A stretch of DNA of 64,000 bases, from positions 124,001 to 188,000 of the forward strand of contig NZ_VLKZ01000006.1 of NCBI RefSeq assembly GCF_007830185.1, written 5' to 3'. The DNA comes from Halalkalibacter nanhaiisediminis. GTDB taxonomy: Bacteria > Bacillota > Bacilli > Bacillales > Bacillaceae_D. A program made the translations under genes and the position numbers. Every line of letters starts with the position of its first letter. The stretch's first letter is position 1. Below, in pieces: positions 34,698-43,545 of the stretch. Below the pieces are notes generated by a model. The model was not told where the DNA came from. It saw only the letters and a list, made by a program, of their open reading frames with translations, and did no database searches.

Positions 34698-36450
34698 GAA
34701 AAAACCCCATTTCTATCGGTAATCTAATTGTGATAAGGAAACCTCCCGAATCTCGGTTTTTCAATTTAAACGTAATATCATTTTCATAATAAAGCTTTAA
34801 CCGTTCATAGATATTTTTTAACCCTATACTATCTCCACTTAAACTCCGGTTCGCTTCTTCATTTAATTGCTGTCTTATCTCTTTGAGACGTTCTTCAGAT
34901 ACACCATGACCGTTGTCACTAATGGAAATTAACAACATTTGATTTTTTAATTTACACTTTACAATAAGCTTCCCGATATGATCTCTCCCATCAAATCCAT
35001 GTTTAAAGTAGTTTTCAATAATAGGTTGCAATATCATCTTAGGTACTTTGATATTCAGCACCTCTTCATCAATATCTAATTGATATTCTAAATCTTCACC
35101 GAATCTTTGTTTTTGTAATAACATATATGCTTTTGTGTAATTGATTTCTTTTTCTAGTGGTACAATATCTTCCTCCATATTCATGCTATATCTCATAATT
35201 TGCGAGAGGTCCGTAAGCGAAGAGTAAATTTCAGGCACCTTGCTTTTTAATGCCATTGTCCCAATTGATTGTAACGTATTATATAAAAAATGCGGATTAA
35301 TTTGCGAATGAAGAACCTTTAGTTGATTCGTTTTATTTTCTAGTTCTAATTTATATTCTCTATTAATTAGCTGATTAATTTTTTCAATCATTGTCTTAAA
35401 ACGATCCCCAAGAATGCCAATTTCATCTTTCCCAAGAGTTTGAAACTGTACTTGCATATTCCCTTTTTCAACTTGCTTAATATTTTGTAGTAATATTCTT
35501 ATAGGTGATGTTATTTTAAAAGATACAAGTAATGTTGCTAATATTACAAGAACCAATCCAATCACTCCAAAAAAGATATTAATCAACGCAACACCGTATG
35601 CACTTTCATAGAGAGTTGTATTTGGAATCCTCTTCACTAAGATCCAGTTGCCCGTTGCATCTGAGATCGTTTCATAAATCATAACTCCATCAAAGTCCTC
35701 GTCCTTCCAAGCCATAGTACCGCTTGTTTCTACTGAGTCTAACAAGGATTCTTTCCACTTAAATAAACGATCTTCACTTGACAGAGGTTCTGAGCTATAA
35801 ATTAAATGACCCTCTTGAGTTAAGATATAAAATTCCTCAGTTTCCTCATGATAAAGATACTTACTTAATTCATTAATCTTATCTGGCCTTATCTCTAAAG
35901 ACACATAAGCAAGAATATGATTAGCAGGAATATCTTTAAATGCGCGATGAATCGTGAAGCGGTTAAATTCATTCAACGGTTCCATATATAAATTAGCGGA
36001 GTTTTCCTTTGCCTTTTTATAATAATCAATTTCCTCTAGACCTATTAGACGAGAATAGGCAATTGCCGAACGCCTTGAGACCGTTAATAATTCCTGGTGT
36101 TTCACAATCGCCATAGAAACCTTATAAACACTTTCATCACTATATAAAAGCGATTGTATAACGTTATGAACAAAACTTCTTGACCCATAGTCACCTATCT
36201 CTTGCTTCCTTAAATAGTTCATAAAATTCGAATTATTATAAAAAGAAAAAGTGAAATTGTTTAATTCTTTTAGATAACTTTCAATGTTTACCTTTCCCTG
36301 ATAAAGTAAATTAATATTCTCTTGTATGGATTGATCTTTTAATGATTCTTTCGTATATAAATAAGTCACAATAATGGAACTTCCAAAAGGAATAATGGTT
36401 ATAAGTAATAGGAGGACAATTAATTTGTTTCTAATGCTAGTTTTCAACAA
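34678..36450 (-). CDS. YesM-type sensor histidine kinase
   Basis: Membrane kinase of the LytS/YesM class: N-terminal membrane helix, large extracellular dCache-like sensor, second helix (about 285-308), HAMP domain, His_kinase block with the phosphoacceptor in HSQINPHFLYNTLQSI, and an HATPase domain (NYFKHGF, ISDNGHGVSEERL, GIGL-like GDSIGLKNIYERL). The start is the TTG at 36450, with GGGAGG seven bases upstream; a longer frame to 36474 has no site. Partner of the split YesN regulator; senses the transported sugar or its binding protein. Confidence 0.9.
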   Translation of the reverse strand: MLKTSIRNKLIVLLLLITIIPFGSSIIVTYLYTKESLKDQSIQENINLLYQGKVNIESYLKELNNFTFSFYNNSNFMNYLRKQEIGDYGSRSFVHNVIQSLLYSDESVYKVSMAIVKHQELLTVSRRSAIAYSRLIGLEEIDYYKKAKENSANLYMEPLNEFNRFTIHRAFKDIPANHILAYVSLEIRPDKINELSKYLYHEETEEFYILTQEGHLIYSSEPLSSEDRLFKWKESLLDSVETSGTMAWKDEDFDGVMIYETISDATGNWILVKRIPNTTLYESAYGVALINIFFGVIGLVLVILATLLVSFKITSPIRILLQNIKQVEKGNMQVQFQTLGKDEIGILGDRFKTMIEKINQLINREYKLELENKTNQLKVLHSQINPHFLYNTLQSIGTMALKSKVPEIYSSLTDLSQIMRYSMNMEEDIVPLEKEINYTKAYMLLQKQRFGEDLEYQLDIDEEVLNIKVPKMILQPIIENYFKHGFDGRDHIGKLIVKCKLKNQMLLISISDNGHGVSEERLKEIRQQLNEEANRSLSGDSIGLKNIYERLKLYYENDITFKLKNRDSGGFLITIRLPIEMGFFHEGHNR

Positions 36451-36571
36451 CGAAGTACCTCCCTTCAAAACCACTACATTCTTCGTAAAAATTTTGGTTC
36501 CATTACAATTAAACTATAATGCAGAAAGCATATCTATGTATAGACATGCTTTCTACTATTGTTTCGAGCTA

Positions 36572-37870
36572 TTACTTAAGATTATCCCAAGTAGCTTGGA
36601 ATTTTTCTAAAACTTCCTCATAATCAATTTGACCTGCCACATATTCTTGGATTGCAGCTGCAAAATCTTGGTTTGCACCATCTGGCCATCTGAACCATGT
36701 CCAAGGAATCGTCTGCTCATTAACAGAGTATTCAAGAATCGATTCACCTAAATCACCTAAGCCGGCTGGTTCGATGTTATCAAATGCAGGAATGAACGCA
36801 AATTCTTCAGTCATATATCGTTGGCCAGTTTCAGAAGAAACCATCCAATCTAAAAGAAGTTTAGCTTCCTCTAGGTTTTCTGAGTTTTTATTTAGAGCCC
36901 AGTTGTTTGGAACCCCAACAGGGATTCTATTAGCATCCGCCTCATCGTTTAATGGAATTGGTAAGAATGCCATATTCATATCAGGATTAATTTGATAAAT
37001 CATATTTTCAGTCCAGTTACCTTGTTGAATCATAGCTGTTTCACCCGATGCAAAAAGTGTAACTTGAGTGTTATAGTCTGTTGTTAATGGATTTGGATTA
37101 CCATATTTAATTTCCGTGTCAATCACTTGTTTGAAATCTTGAAAGTGTTTATTACCAGCAAATGTCTCTGTTCCTGCATGCAATCCTTCAATAAATGCAA
37201 CAGGGTCATCTTGCTGTGCAAATGGGATATTTAATAAATGTTGCCCAACTACCCACCATTCACCATAACCAGCAGCAAATGCAGTAATGCCATTTTCCTC
37301 TAACTTTTCTACAGCTACTTGTAACTCTGCCATTGTAGCTGGCGGTTCTGTAATACCAGCTTGCTCAAATAAATCCTTGTTGTAGACAAAGCCATATCCT
37401 TCAAGGTTTACTGGCATCCCGTAAAGCTTTCCATCTTCATCGGTCATCGGAATTTTACCAATTGGTAGTAAATGTTCTACCCAAGGTTCACCTGAAAGAT
37501 CTGCTAAATGCTCTTTCCAAAGTTCTAGTTCATTGAAACCGCCATTATTGAAAATATCAGGTTTTTCTCCAGAAGCAAATTTCGCTTTTAACGCAGCATT
37601 ATAGTCAGCACCACCACCAACTGTTTCAAGTTTCACCTTGATATTCGGATGCTCCGCTTCAAACTCTTTTAGCATTTCTTGTAGTTGATCAGCGATTTCT
37701 ACTTTAAACTGGAAGAAATTCAAAGTAACCACTTCTTCACTAACACTTGCATCAGAATCTCCATCTGTACCAGTATCGCCCGAAGAGTTATCCGTTTTGT
37801 CAGATGAACACCCCACAATAATTCCGACCGCTAACAACATTGACAAGCAAAGAAAAAGTAAACGTTTCAT
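36572..37870 (-). CDS. Carbohydrate ABC transporter substrate-binding lipoprotein
   Basis: Family 1 extracellular solute-binding protein for oligosaccharides. The 432-aa precursor has a signal peptide with lipobox GIIVGC (lipid Cys21), a polar linker, then the binding fold with YNAALKAKFASGEKPDIFN, GKLYGMPVNLEGYGFVYNKD and AMIQQGNWTENMIYQI. AGAGGAGG precedes the ATG. It follows the two permease genes rather than preceding them, and a hairpin sits in the gap to the permease. Needs a separate ATPase, probably the MsmX-like protein at 40517. Confidence 0.92.
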   Translation of the reverse strand: MKRLLFLCLSMLLAVGIIVGCSSDKTDNSSGDTGTDGDSDASVSEEVVTLNFFQFKVEIADQLQEMLKEFEAEHPNIKVKLETVGGGADYNAALKAKFASGEKPDIFNNGGFNELELWKEHLADLSGEPWVEHLLPIGKIPMTDEDGKLYGMPVNLEGYGFVYNKDLFEQAGITEPPATMAELQVAVEKLEENGITAFAAGYGEWWVVGQHLLNIPFAQQDDPVAFIEGLHAGTETFAGNKHFQDFKQVIDTEIKYGNPNPLTTDYNTQVTLFASGETAMIQQGNWTENMIYQINPDMNMAFLPIPLNDEADANRIPVGVPNNWALNKNSENLEEAKLLLDWMVSSETGQRYMTEEFAFIPAFDNIEPAGLGDLGESILEYSVNEQTIPWTWFRWPDGANQDFAAAIQEYVAGQIDYEEVLEKFQATWDNLK

Positions 37871-37916
37871 TGCAATTGCCCTCCTCTAATCCCCTAATTT
37901 TTATCTTACTATTTTA

Positions 37917-37942
37917 ATTTTTGTAGCGATAGCTACAAAATT
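37917..37942 (-). promoter_or_regulatory. Intercistronic hairpin between permease and binding-protein genes
   Basis: Stem AATTTTTGTAGC/GCTACAAAATT with a four-base loop. Position between permease and binding-protein genes suggests a transcript end or a stabilising stem that adjusts expression of the binding protein. Confidence 0.45.
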
Positions 37943-37954
37943 TATAAACTTAAG

Positions 37955-38782
37955 TTATTTGATTGATCCTGAAGCAATTCCCTTAATAATATGCTTTTGC
38001 AAAAATAAGAAGAAAATAACAACTGGAGTAATCCCTAATACAAGTGCAGCAAGACCCATATCCCATTGCTTTGTATATTGAGCGAAGAAAGAGCTAGTCG
38101 CTAATGGAATCGTACGTAATGAAGCATCCTGTAGAACTAGTAGTGGAAGCAAATAATCATTCCAAATCCACAACGTGTTTAAGATCAATACGGTTACCGT
38201 AATTGGTTTTAAAAGCGGAAAGACAATTCTCCAAAATACCCCAAATTGAGTACAACCATCAATGCGAGCTGATTCTTCCACTTCAACTGGTACCGTTTTC
38301 ACAAAACCATGATACAAAAATAATGATAGCGGAACTCCAAAACCAAAGTACATAATAATAATTCCTGGAATACTATTCATAATTCCTAGCATTCCACCTA
38401 ATTTCACTAAAGGAATCATCACAGTCTGAAATGGAATAACCATTGCAGCTACGAAGAACACAAACAAAATCTTACTGAACTTTCCCGGTGTACGAACCAT
38501 TTTCCACGCGGCCATCGAACTAATGATGACTAAACCAAGATTACTTACAACCGTAATAATCAGTGAGTTTAAGAACGCTCTCGGAAAGTCAAGAATCTCC
38601 CATACCTTCACGTAATTAGAAAATAACCATTCAGTCGGTAATGCAGCAGCATCTATTAAAATTTCAGAGAATCCTTTTAATGAATTTGCAATGACAAAAT
38701 AAAATGGTACTAAGAAGATGAGAGCAATAATTATCGCAAAGATTTCTAAGATAAATGTGCCTTTAGTGTATTTTTTATTCAT
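37955..38782 (-). CDS. Carbohydrate ABC transporter permease (MalG-like)
   Basis: Inner-membrane permease of a CUT1-family sugar importer. The 275-aa protein has six helices and the cytoplasmic EAA loop VEESARIDGCTQFGVFWRIV that contacts the ATPase. Its start codon overlaps the stop of the partner permease in TAATG, indicating translational coupling. The C-terminus IIKGIASGSIK is typical of MalG-type subunits. Confidence 0.93.
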   Translation of the reverse strand: MNKKYTKGTFILEIFAIIIALIFLVPFYFVIANSLKGFSEILIDAAALPTEWLFSNYVKVWEILDFPRAFLNSLIITVVSNLGLVIISSMAAWKMVRTPGKFSKILFVFFVAAMVIPFQTVMIPLVKLGGMLGIMNSIPGIIIMYFGFGVPLSLFLYHGFVKTVPVEVEESARIDGCTQFGVFWRIVFPLLKPITVTVLILNTLWIWNDYLLPLLVLQDASLRTIPLATSSFFAQYTKQWDMGLAALVLGITPVVIFFLFLQKHIIKGIASGSIK

Positions 38783-39723
38783 TACGCCTCAACCTCCCTT
38801 TTTTTAGTAATCATGACTTGTAACGTTGTAAAAACAGCAACAATAGCGAAGAACAGAATCGATTTCGCTGACCCTAGGCCATAGTTGTTGTTTGTAAAAG
38901 CTTCTTGATAAATGTTAATTGCTACCGATTGAGTTGAGTTAAATGGTCCTCCACCGGTTAATGATAAGTTTAAATCGAAAATTTTGAAGGCCATTGAGAT
39001 CGTTAAGAAGAAGCAAATCGTAAAGGCTGGTAAAATTAAAGGAATAATTATTTTCGTTAACGAAGTAAAAGCATTAGCTCCGTCAATTTTTGCTGCTTCT
39101 AATAAGGATGTATCTACACCTTGTAAGGCAGCGATATAAATAACCATCATATATCCACTGATTTGCCATGCAAAAACAATAACAATTCCCCAAAATGCTG
39201 TCTTTGCATCCCCTAACCAAGCTTGTTGAAAGAATGAAAGATTTGTTAGTTCTCCAATTGCAGCAAAACCCCTTACGAAGATAAATTGCCAGATAAAACC
39301 CAATAGTAAGCCACCTATAACATTGGGAATAAAGAAAGCTGTCCTTAAGATATTTCTTGTTTTTAATGCTGAGTTTAATAGTAACGCGAAAGAAAAACCT
39401 ATAATATTACTTATAGCTACTGCAGCAAACATGAATTTCGTTGTAAAAAGAAAAGAATCAAAAAACCTCTCATCATTCGTGAAAATCCTTTTATAGTTTT
39501 CAAAACCTACCCATTCCGTAGCTGAACTGATTCCATTCCAAGAAGTAAAGGAGTAATAAACACCCATAAAAAATGGAATGATCTGAATAACAATGAAAAA
39601 TATAAGTGCTGGTCCAACAAAAGCGGCGTAAGATAATATCTTTTTCGTTTTTGCTTTATTTTTAACCACTCTTCTCAGATCTGTATCCACTTTCGCTTTT
39701 TTTGTATCGATGTCTATTTTCAC
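38782..39723 (-). CDS. Carbohydrate ABC transporter permease (MalF-like)
   Basis: First gene of the sugar importer. It has an N-terminal cytoplasmic segment, six membrane helices and the EAA loop LLEAAKIDGANAFTSLTKII. The start is uncertain: the GTG at 39723 has GGTGAG seven bases upstream, while an in-frame ATG at 39759 extends the protein to 325 residues but has no visible site. A cre-like element lies just upstream. Followed by malG-like, binding protein, yesM and yesN genes on the same strand. Confidence 0.9.
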   Translation of the reverse strand: MKIDIDTKKAKVDTDLRRVVKNKAKTKKILSYAAFVGPALIFFIVIQIIPFFMGVYYSFTSWNGISSATEWVGFENYKRIFTNDERFFDSFLFTTKFMFAAVAISNIIGFSFALLLNSALKTRNILRTAFFIPNVIGGLLLGFIWQFIFVRGFAAIGELTNLSFFQQAWLGDAKTAFWGIVIVFAWQISGYMMVIYIAALQGVDTSLLEAAKIDGANAFTSLTKIIIPLILPAFTICFFLTISMAFKIFDLNLSLTGGGPFNSTQSVAINIYQEAFTNNNYGLGSAKSILFFAIVAVFTTLQVMITKKREVEA

Positions 39724-39772
39724 TATTAACTCACCGCTCTCACTTGTAATCGCTTTCATATTTATATTTTAA

Positions 39773-39786
39773 AGTAAGCGGTTTCA
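39773..39786 (-). promoter_or_regulatory. CcpA cre-like site upstream of the sugar importer
   Basis: On the minus strand TGAAACCGCTTACT matches 13 of 14 positions of TGWAANCGNTNWCA. It lies 50-60 bases before the first permease start, so carbon catabolite repression of the importer is likely. Confidence 0.65.
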
Positions 39787-39834
39787 AATTGAATACTAAC
39801 TAGATTGACTAAAAAGGTGCACTATTTTGACCAT

Positions 39835-39860
39835 AAAAAAAGCACGGTTTCAACCATGCT
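39835..39860 (-). terminator. Intrinsic terminator of the 39865-40248 gene
   Basis: Minus-strand stem AGCATGGT/ACCGTGCT, four-base loop, followed by seven T residues. Confidence 0.8.
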
Positions 39861-39864
39861 CTCT

Positions 39865-40248
39865 CTAACCTTCAGGTGTTACTTCCGTATCAAGCGCGTG
39901 TAAAAAAGTGAGGATGGATCTGTAACTACTACCAAAGTCCCCAAAAGATCCTTGTTTTGCACAATACACATCAATTGCTGATTTTATAGGATTTAGTTTA
40001 AAAACGGTTACAACCATGATTGAAGAGCCTACACCTTGTTTTTTTAATGAAATTTCTCCTCGCTCAACATCTACTTGAGTGATTTCCCAATTTGGAAACT
40101 TCTTATTGTTTATTATTTTTTTCACGTTTTCAATCATTGTTTCTCTACTTTTTTTATAATAGCGGGTTTTAAGACCAGGTAATTTCGGTTGCTCGCTAGT
40201 TTCTTCATGGTTCTTCCATAACCCTGTAATTGTTCGTAATGTTGACAT
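39865..40248 (-). CDS. Conserved cytosolic protein of unknown function
   Basis: A 127-aa soluble protein with LPGLKTRYYKKSRETMIENV and later GVGSSIMVVTVFKLNPIKSA then IDVYCAKQGSFGDFG. It resembles short Bacillus proteins annotated only as cytosolic protein, with a DUF1499-like alpha/beta layout. The start is set at the ATG at 40248, because AGGAGG lies three to nine bases upstream; an in-frame ATG nine codons earlier lacks a site. Single gene between the importer and the msmX-like gene. Confidence 0.6.
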   Translation of the reverse strand: MSTLRTITGLWKNHEETSEQPKLPGLKTRYYKKSRETMIENVKKIINNKKFPNWEITQVDVERGEISLKKQGVGSSIMVVTVFKLNPIKSAIDVYCAKQGSFGDFGSSYRSILTFLHALDTEVTPEG

Positions 40249-40489
40249 AGCTCCTCCTAAATTCATTATTTTCAACGATTTAACCTAACTTAAACCATAC
40301 TCGAATATCTTTATTAATACAATTCTCTCATCGTAGAGACTCGGAAATTAAGTAACTGATCTTGGGTCTAATGGGGGGATGAAAGCAGGTTTCCTGAGGA
40401 TAAATTGGAATGTTCAAATCCATTTTTTTAGTATATAACTAACTCAACTTTCGAATCGATAAAATACAATAAGTTCAACCAGCAGTATT

Positions 40490-40509
40490 CCACCAGTTCA
40501 CACTGGTGG
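40490..40509. terminator. Short hairpin after the msmX-like gene
   Basis: Perfect eight-base stem CCACCAGT/ACTGGTGG with a four-base loop, eight bases past the stop codon. T-rich only on the plus side. Confidence 0.45.
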
Positions 40510-40516
40510 TTTTGAT

Positions 40517-41614
40517 TTAGTGAATTCTTAATTCTGTTTTAGTATCAAAGAAATGTACTTTATTCATATCGAATGCTAATTTGACTTTCTCTCCATTCTT
40601 CACATCAGAACGAGCATCAACGCGAGCGATGAAATCTTGATTAGCAATTTTAGAGTATAGGTAAGACTCTGCTCCTAGTAATTCTGCTACTTCAATGGTT
40701 GCATCAATTTGAGTTTCTGGTGAAGCTTCTAGGAAAAGGAGCTCGTCATGGATGTCCTCAGGACGAATACCAAGTATAACCTCTTTACCTGCATAGCCTC
40801 TTTCTTTTAGTAACTTCATTTTTCCTTCTGGGATTTTAATTTTAAAGTCTCCCATAGTAAAGACACCATCAGCTAATGTACCATTCAAAAAGTTCATGGC
40901 AGGTGAGCCAATGAAACCACCAACAAAAACGTTATCAGGATTATCGTAAACTTCTTTAGGCGTTCCCACTTGTTGAATAAAACCGTCTTTCATAATGACG
41001 ATACGAGTAGCCATCGTCATTGCCTCAGTTTGATCATGTGTTACATAGATCGTCGTAGTTTGAAGACGTTGATGTAATTTCCCGATTTCAGCTCGCATTT
41101 GAACACGAAGTTTAGCATCAAGGTTGGATAATGGCTCATCCATTAAGAAAACTTGTGGATCACGAACGATTGCTCTTCCTAATGCAACACGCTGCCGTTG
41201 TCCACCAGACATTGCTTTTGGTTTACGATCGAGATACTCAGTTAGACCTAGAATCTTAGCAGCTTCTTGTACACGTCTATCAATCTCATCTTTTTTAAAT
41301 TTACGTAATTTCAGACCAAAAGCCATGTTATCGTATACATTCATATGCGGATAAAGAGCATAGTTTTGGAAAACCATCGCAATATCACGGTCTTTTGGAG
41401 CAACATCGTTTACGCGACGATCCCCAATGTATAGATCGCCTTTGGAAATTTCTTCTAGACCTGCGATCATACGTAATGTAGTTGATTTACCACAACCAGA
41501 AGGACCAACAAACACGATAAACTCTTTATCTTCTATTTTCAAATTGAAATCAGTAACCGCTGTAACATCACCATCATAAATCTTGTAAACGTTTTCTAAT
41601 CGAATTTCACCCAT
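40517..41614 (-). CDS. msmX: Sugar ABC transporter ATPase, MsmX/UgpC type
   Basis: ATPase subunit that energises CUT1 sugar importers; in Bacillus one MsmX serves many. The 365-aa protein has Walker A GPSGCGKSTT, Q-loop MVFQNYALYPHM, signature MSGGQRQRVALG, Walker B VFLMDEPLSNLDA, H-loop IYVTHDQTEAM, and the C-terminal MOP/TOBE-like regulatory domain. Monocistronic and separated from the permeases by another gene, as expected for a shared ATPase. Confidence 0.92.
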   Translation of the reverse strand: MGEIRLENVYKIYDGDVTAVTDFNLKIEDKEFIVFVGPSGCGKSTTLRMIAGLEEISKGDLYIGDRRVNDVAPKDRDIAMVFQNYALYPHMNVYDNMAFGLKLRKFKKDEIDRRVQEAAKILGLTEYLDRKPKAMSGGQRQRVALGRAIVRDPQVFLMDEPLSNLDAKLRVQMRAEIGKLHQRLQTTTIYVTHDQTEAMTMATRIVIMKDGFIQQVGTPKEVYDNPDNVFVGGFIGSPAMNFLNGTLADGVFTMGDFKIKIPEGKMKLLKERGYAGKEVILGIRPEDIHDELLFLEASPETQIDATIEVAELLGAESYLYSKIANQDFIARVDARSDVKNGEKVKLAFDMNKVHFFDTKTELRIH

Positions 41615-41695
41615 ATGAACTCGCCCCTTCGTTTCTAAGTATGATGTAAGTTTAACTCAAGTAAGCTTTTTCTCATATTGTAAAAGTGCATAATA

Positions 41696-41729
41696 AATAA
41701 TGCATTGTTTTTGTGCACAATGCATTATT
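41696..41729. terminator. Hairpin at the end of the PucR-type regulator gene
   Basis: Perfect 13-bp stem AATAATGCATTGT/ACAATGCATTATT with an eight-base loop. The stop codon of the regulator lies in the stem; weak T-rich stretch on the minus side. Confidence 0.6.
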
Positions 41730-42633
41730 TCTTAGAATCGTTAATGAGTAGGGCAAGATAGATAGAAACAGCATGACTGAAATGGCGGATGTCTATACCC
41801 GTTTTTTCAATGAATTTCTCAACGCGGTATTGCATAGTATTGCGGTGGAGATAGAGTTTCTTTGCAGCTAAAGAAATATTCATATTGCAATCTAAGTACA
41901 TTTTTATACTTTTAATCAGATCTTTATCATTGATCACGTTTGATAAAAGTTGCTCAGAGATTTGCTGAAGAGTTGAAGAACTTGTCTCGTGCAAGAGAAG
42001 ATAAGGAATGACAGCTTCCCCGTTATAAACGTTCATTCTATGTGACTGACTCACTATAGAAAAACATATTTTTTCCCATACAAAATGTCTCTTTGCTTCG
42101 TTGATCATAGAATTCTTTAAACCTATGTATAAGGATAAATCAATGTAAAAATCACTTGTAATTGTATTTGTAATGGAGTCATATAAGTTCTCAATCGAAT
42201 CGGTTATGTCTGGTTGTAAGTCTATGATGACACCCTGAGTGTCCGATTCCCATAGAATCACTGTTTTCGTAGAAAATAAACTAGCTATTGCTTCGGTTAA
42301 TACGTCAAGGTCTGTTAACTCCCCTTTTATATTAATGTGAATGTAACGATAGGGTGTGCTATCTGTTTCTAATGGTGTTACCACGTTTTCTGGTTCAAAT
42401 AAGATGTCTGACCAAGTCCTCTCTTCATTTGATCTAAAATAACGTTTCTTTGTTATAGTAATAGGAGTTAAGAAGATCTTTATTAAAGATAATTCGTTTA
42501 CACTCAATTGATCTATAGGAAAACCTACAGTAAGGTTATCTGGTGTTTTAAACCATTTATATTCCTCATGGTCTAATTCATCGTTCCACAAAACTATTTT
42601 ATAACCAAAATGTTGTTTCAGTTTATCTAACAT
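41725..42633 (-). CDS. PucR/CdaR-type regulator with C-terminal HTH
   Basis: A 302-aa protein whose last 60 residues form the PucR-like helix-turn-helix: MYLDCNMNISLAAKKLYLHR then NTMQYRVEKFIEKTGIDIR. The N-terminal 230 residues are a variable sensory region without recognisable motif. AAAGGA precedes the ATG. It sits just upstream of the msmX-like gene in the same direction and may regulate it. Effector unknown. Confidence 0.8.
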   Translation of the reverse strand: MLDKLKQHFGYKIVLWNDELDHEEYKWFKTPDNLTVGFPIDQLSVNELSLIKIFLTPITITKKRYFRSNEERTWSDILFEPENVVTPLETDSTPYRYIHINIKGELTDLDVLTEAIASLFSTKTVILWESDTQGVIIDLQPDITDSIENLYDSITNTITSDFYIDLSLYIGLKNSMINEAKRHFVWEKICFSIVSQSHRMNVYNGEAVIPYLLLHETSSSTLQQISEQLLSNVINDKDLIKSIKMYLDCNMNISLAAKKLYLHRNTMQYRVEKFIEKTGIDIRHFSHAVSIYLALLINDSKK

Positions 42634-42858
42634 AGAAAAATCCTTTCGTTAATGAAATATTAGCCTGAATTATTCATACTTCCTATTTAAATCATGATTG
42701 AAGCAAAAATCAAACATTTTCCTGCCCCATTGGCAAACATCAAGGTGATTTCGTTACATAAGACGTAATTTTAAAATGAATATCTAAAAATAGTTGGTGT
42801 TTGGACAGACTTTTCTTTTGTTCTGACATTGGATTTTAAAAATAGCTTTCAGGGTAGC

Positions 42859-43187
42859 TCACTCTAGCTTTAGCTGCTGAATTCGCTGAAGTACTTTACA
42901 AAAGAAATCTTGGTACACAAAACTCGAAGATGATTTAAAGTAAAGGGATCGTCCTGACTTTACTAATTTACTAGCAATCTTAATGATCCGTGTACGTATG
43001 GTTTCGATTTGCATGTTTTTCCTCATTCCGGAAAATAAAGCGTACGCAGTCAATTCGTTAGGTTTTAAGCTAAGAGACTCAACATCATCTTCACCTCGTT
43101 TACTTGGAAAGAATGGCTTTTCATGTGATCTAAACCAACCCTATTCTTGGCTTCCTTAATGTAGTTCTCCATCGTCCTACTGACTAA
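42859..43187 (-). pseudogene. IS1380-family transposase C-terminal remnant
   Basis: Minus-strand frames give TMENYIKEAKNRVGLDHMKS then HSFQVNEVKMMLSLLA, a TAA, and after a frame change NMQIETIRTRIIKIASKLVK then SGRSLYFKSSSSFVYQDFF. These are the conserved end blocks of IS1380-type transposases. The N-terminal two thirds are absent, and stop plus frameshift show it is inactive. Confidence 0.8.
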
Positions 43188-43194
43188 ATTAATT

Positions 43195-43452
43195 TTAAAC
43201 TTTCTTTACCCAGAGTATTTTCTCTTTTTCTTTTGTAGGCAAAGACATTCTAAACTTTCTCTTCAATACATTAACATTCGAACTAACAAATTCTACTTTT
43301 TTATAAGGTTTATTACTAGAATTGTTAGTTCCATCAAAATGAAGGGTCATTTTGAACGGGAAATGACCCTCTTTTGAAATAACAGCTCGATACGTTCCAA
43401 TAAATTTCCCATCTGCATTATTTCCTTTGATTTTTCCTATCCAGATGCCCAT
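43195..43452 (-). CDS. Hypothetical small protein
   Basis: An 85-aa basic, probably beta-rich protein: MGIWIGKIKGNNADGKFIGT then YRAVISKEGHFPFKMTLHFD. The ATG at 43452 has AAAGGTGA about eight bases upstream; three in-frame start codons up to 43473 are possible. It lies in a rearranged patch between an IS1380 remnant and a chimeric ORF, so it may be a fragment. No family recognised. Confidence 0.45.
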   Translation of the reverse strand: MGIWIGKIKGNNADGKFIGTYRAVISKEGHFPFKMTLHFDGTNNSSNKPYKKVEFVSSNVNVLKRKFRMSLPTKEKEKILWVKKV

Positions 43453-43545
43453 TAGATTCATCACCTTTGACATAAGTAGAGATTTTCCATAGCCAATTAA
43501 CTTCTTAAAATGTTAAAGTCTTCTCTCTTTCCATAAATCGAACAC

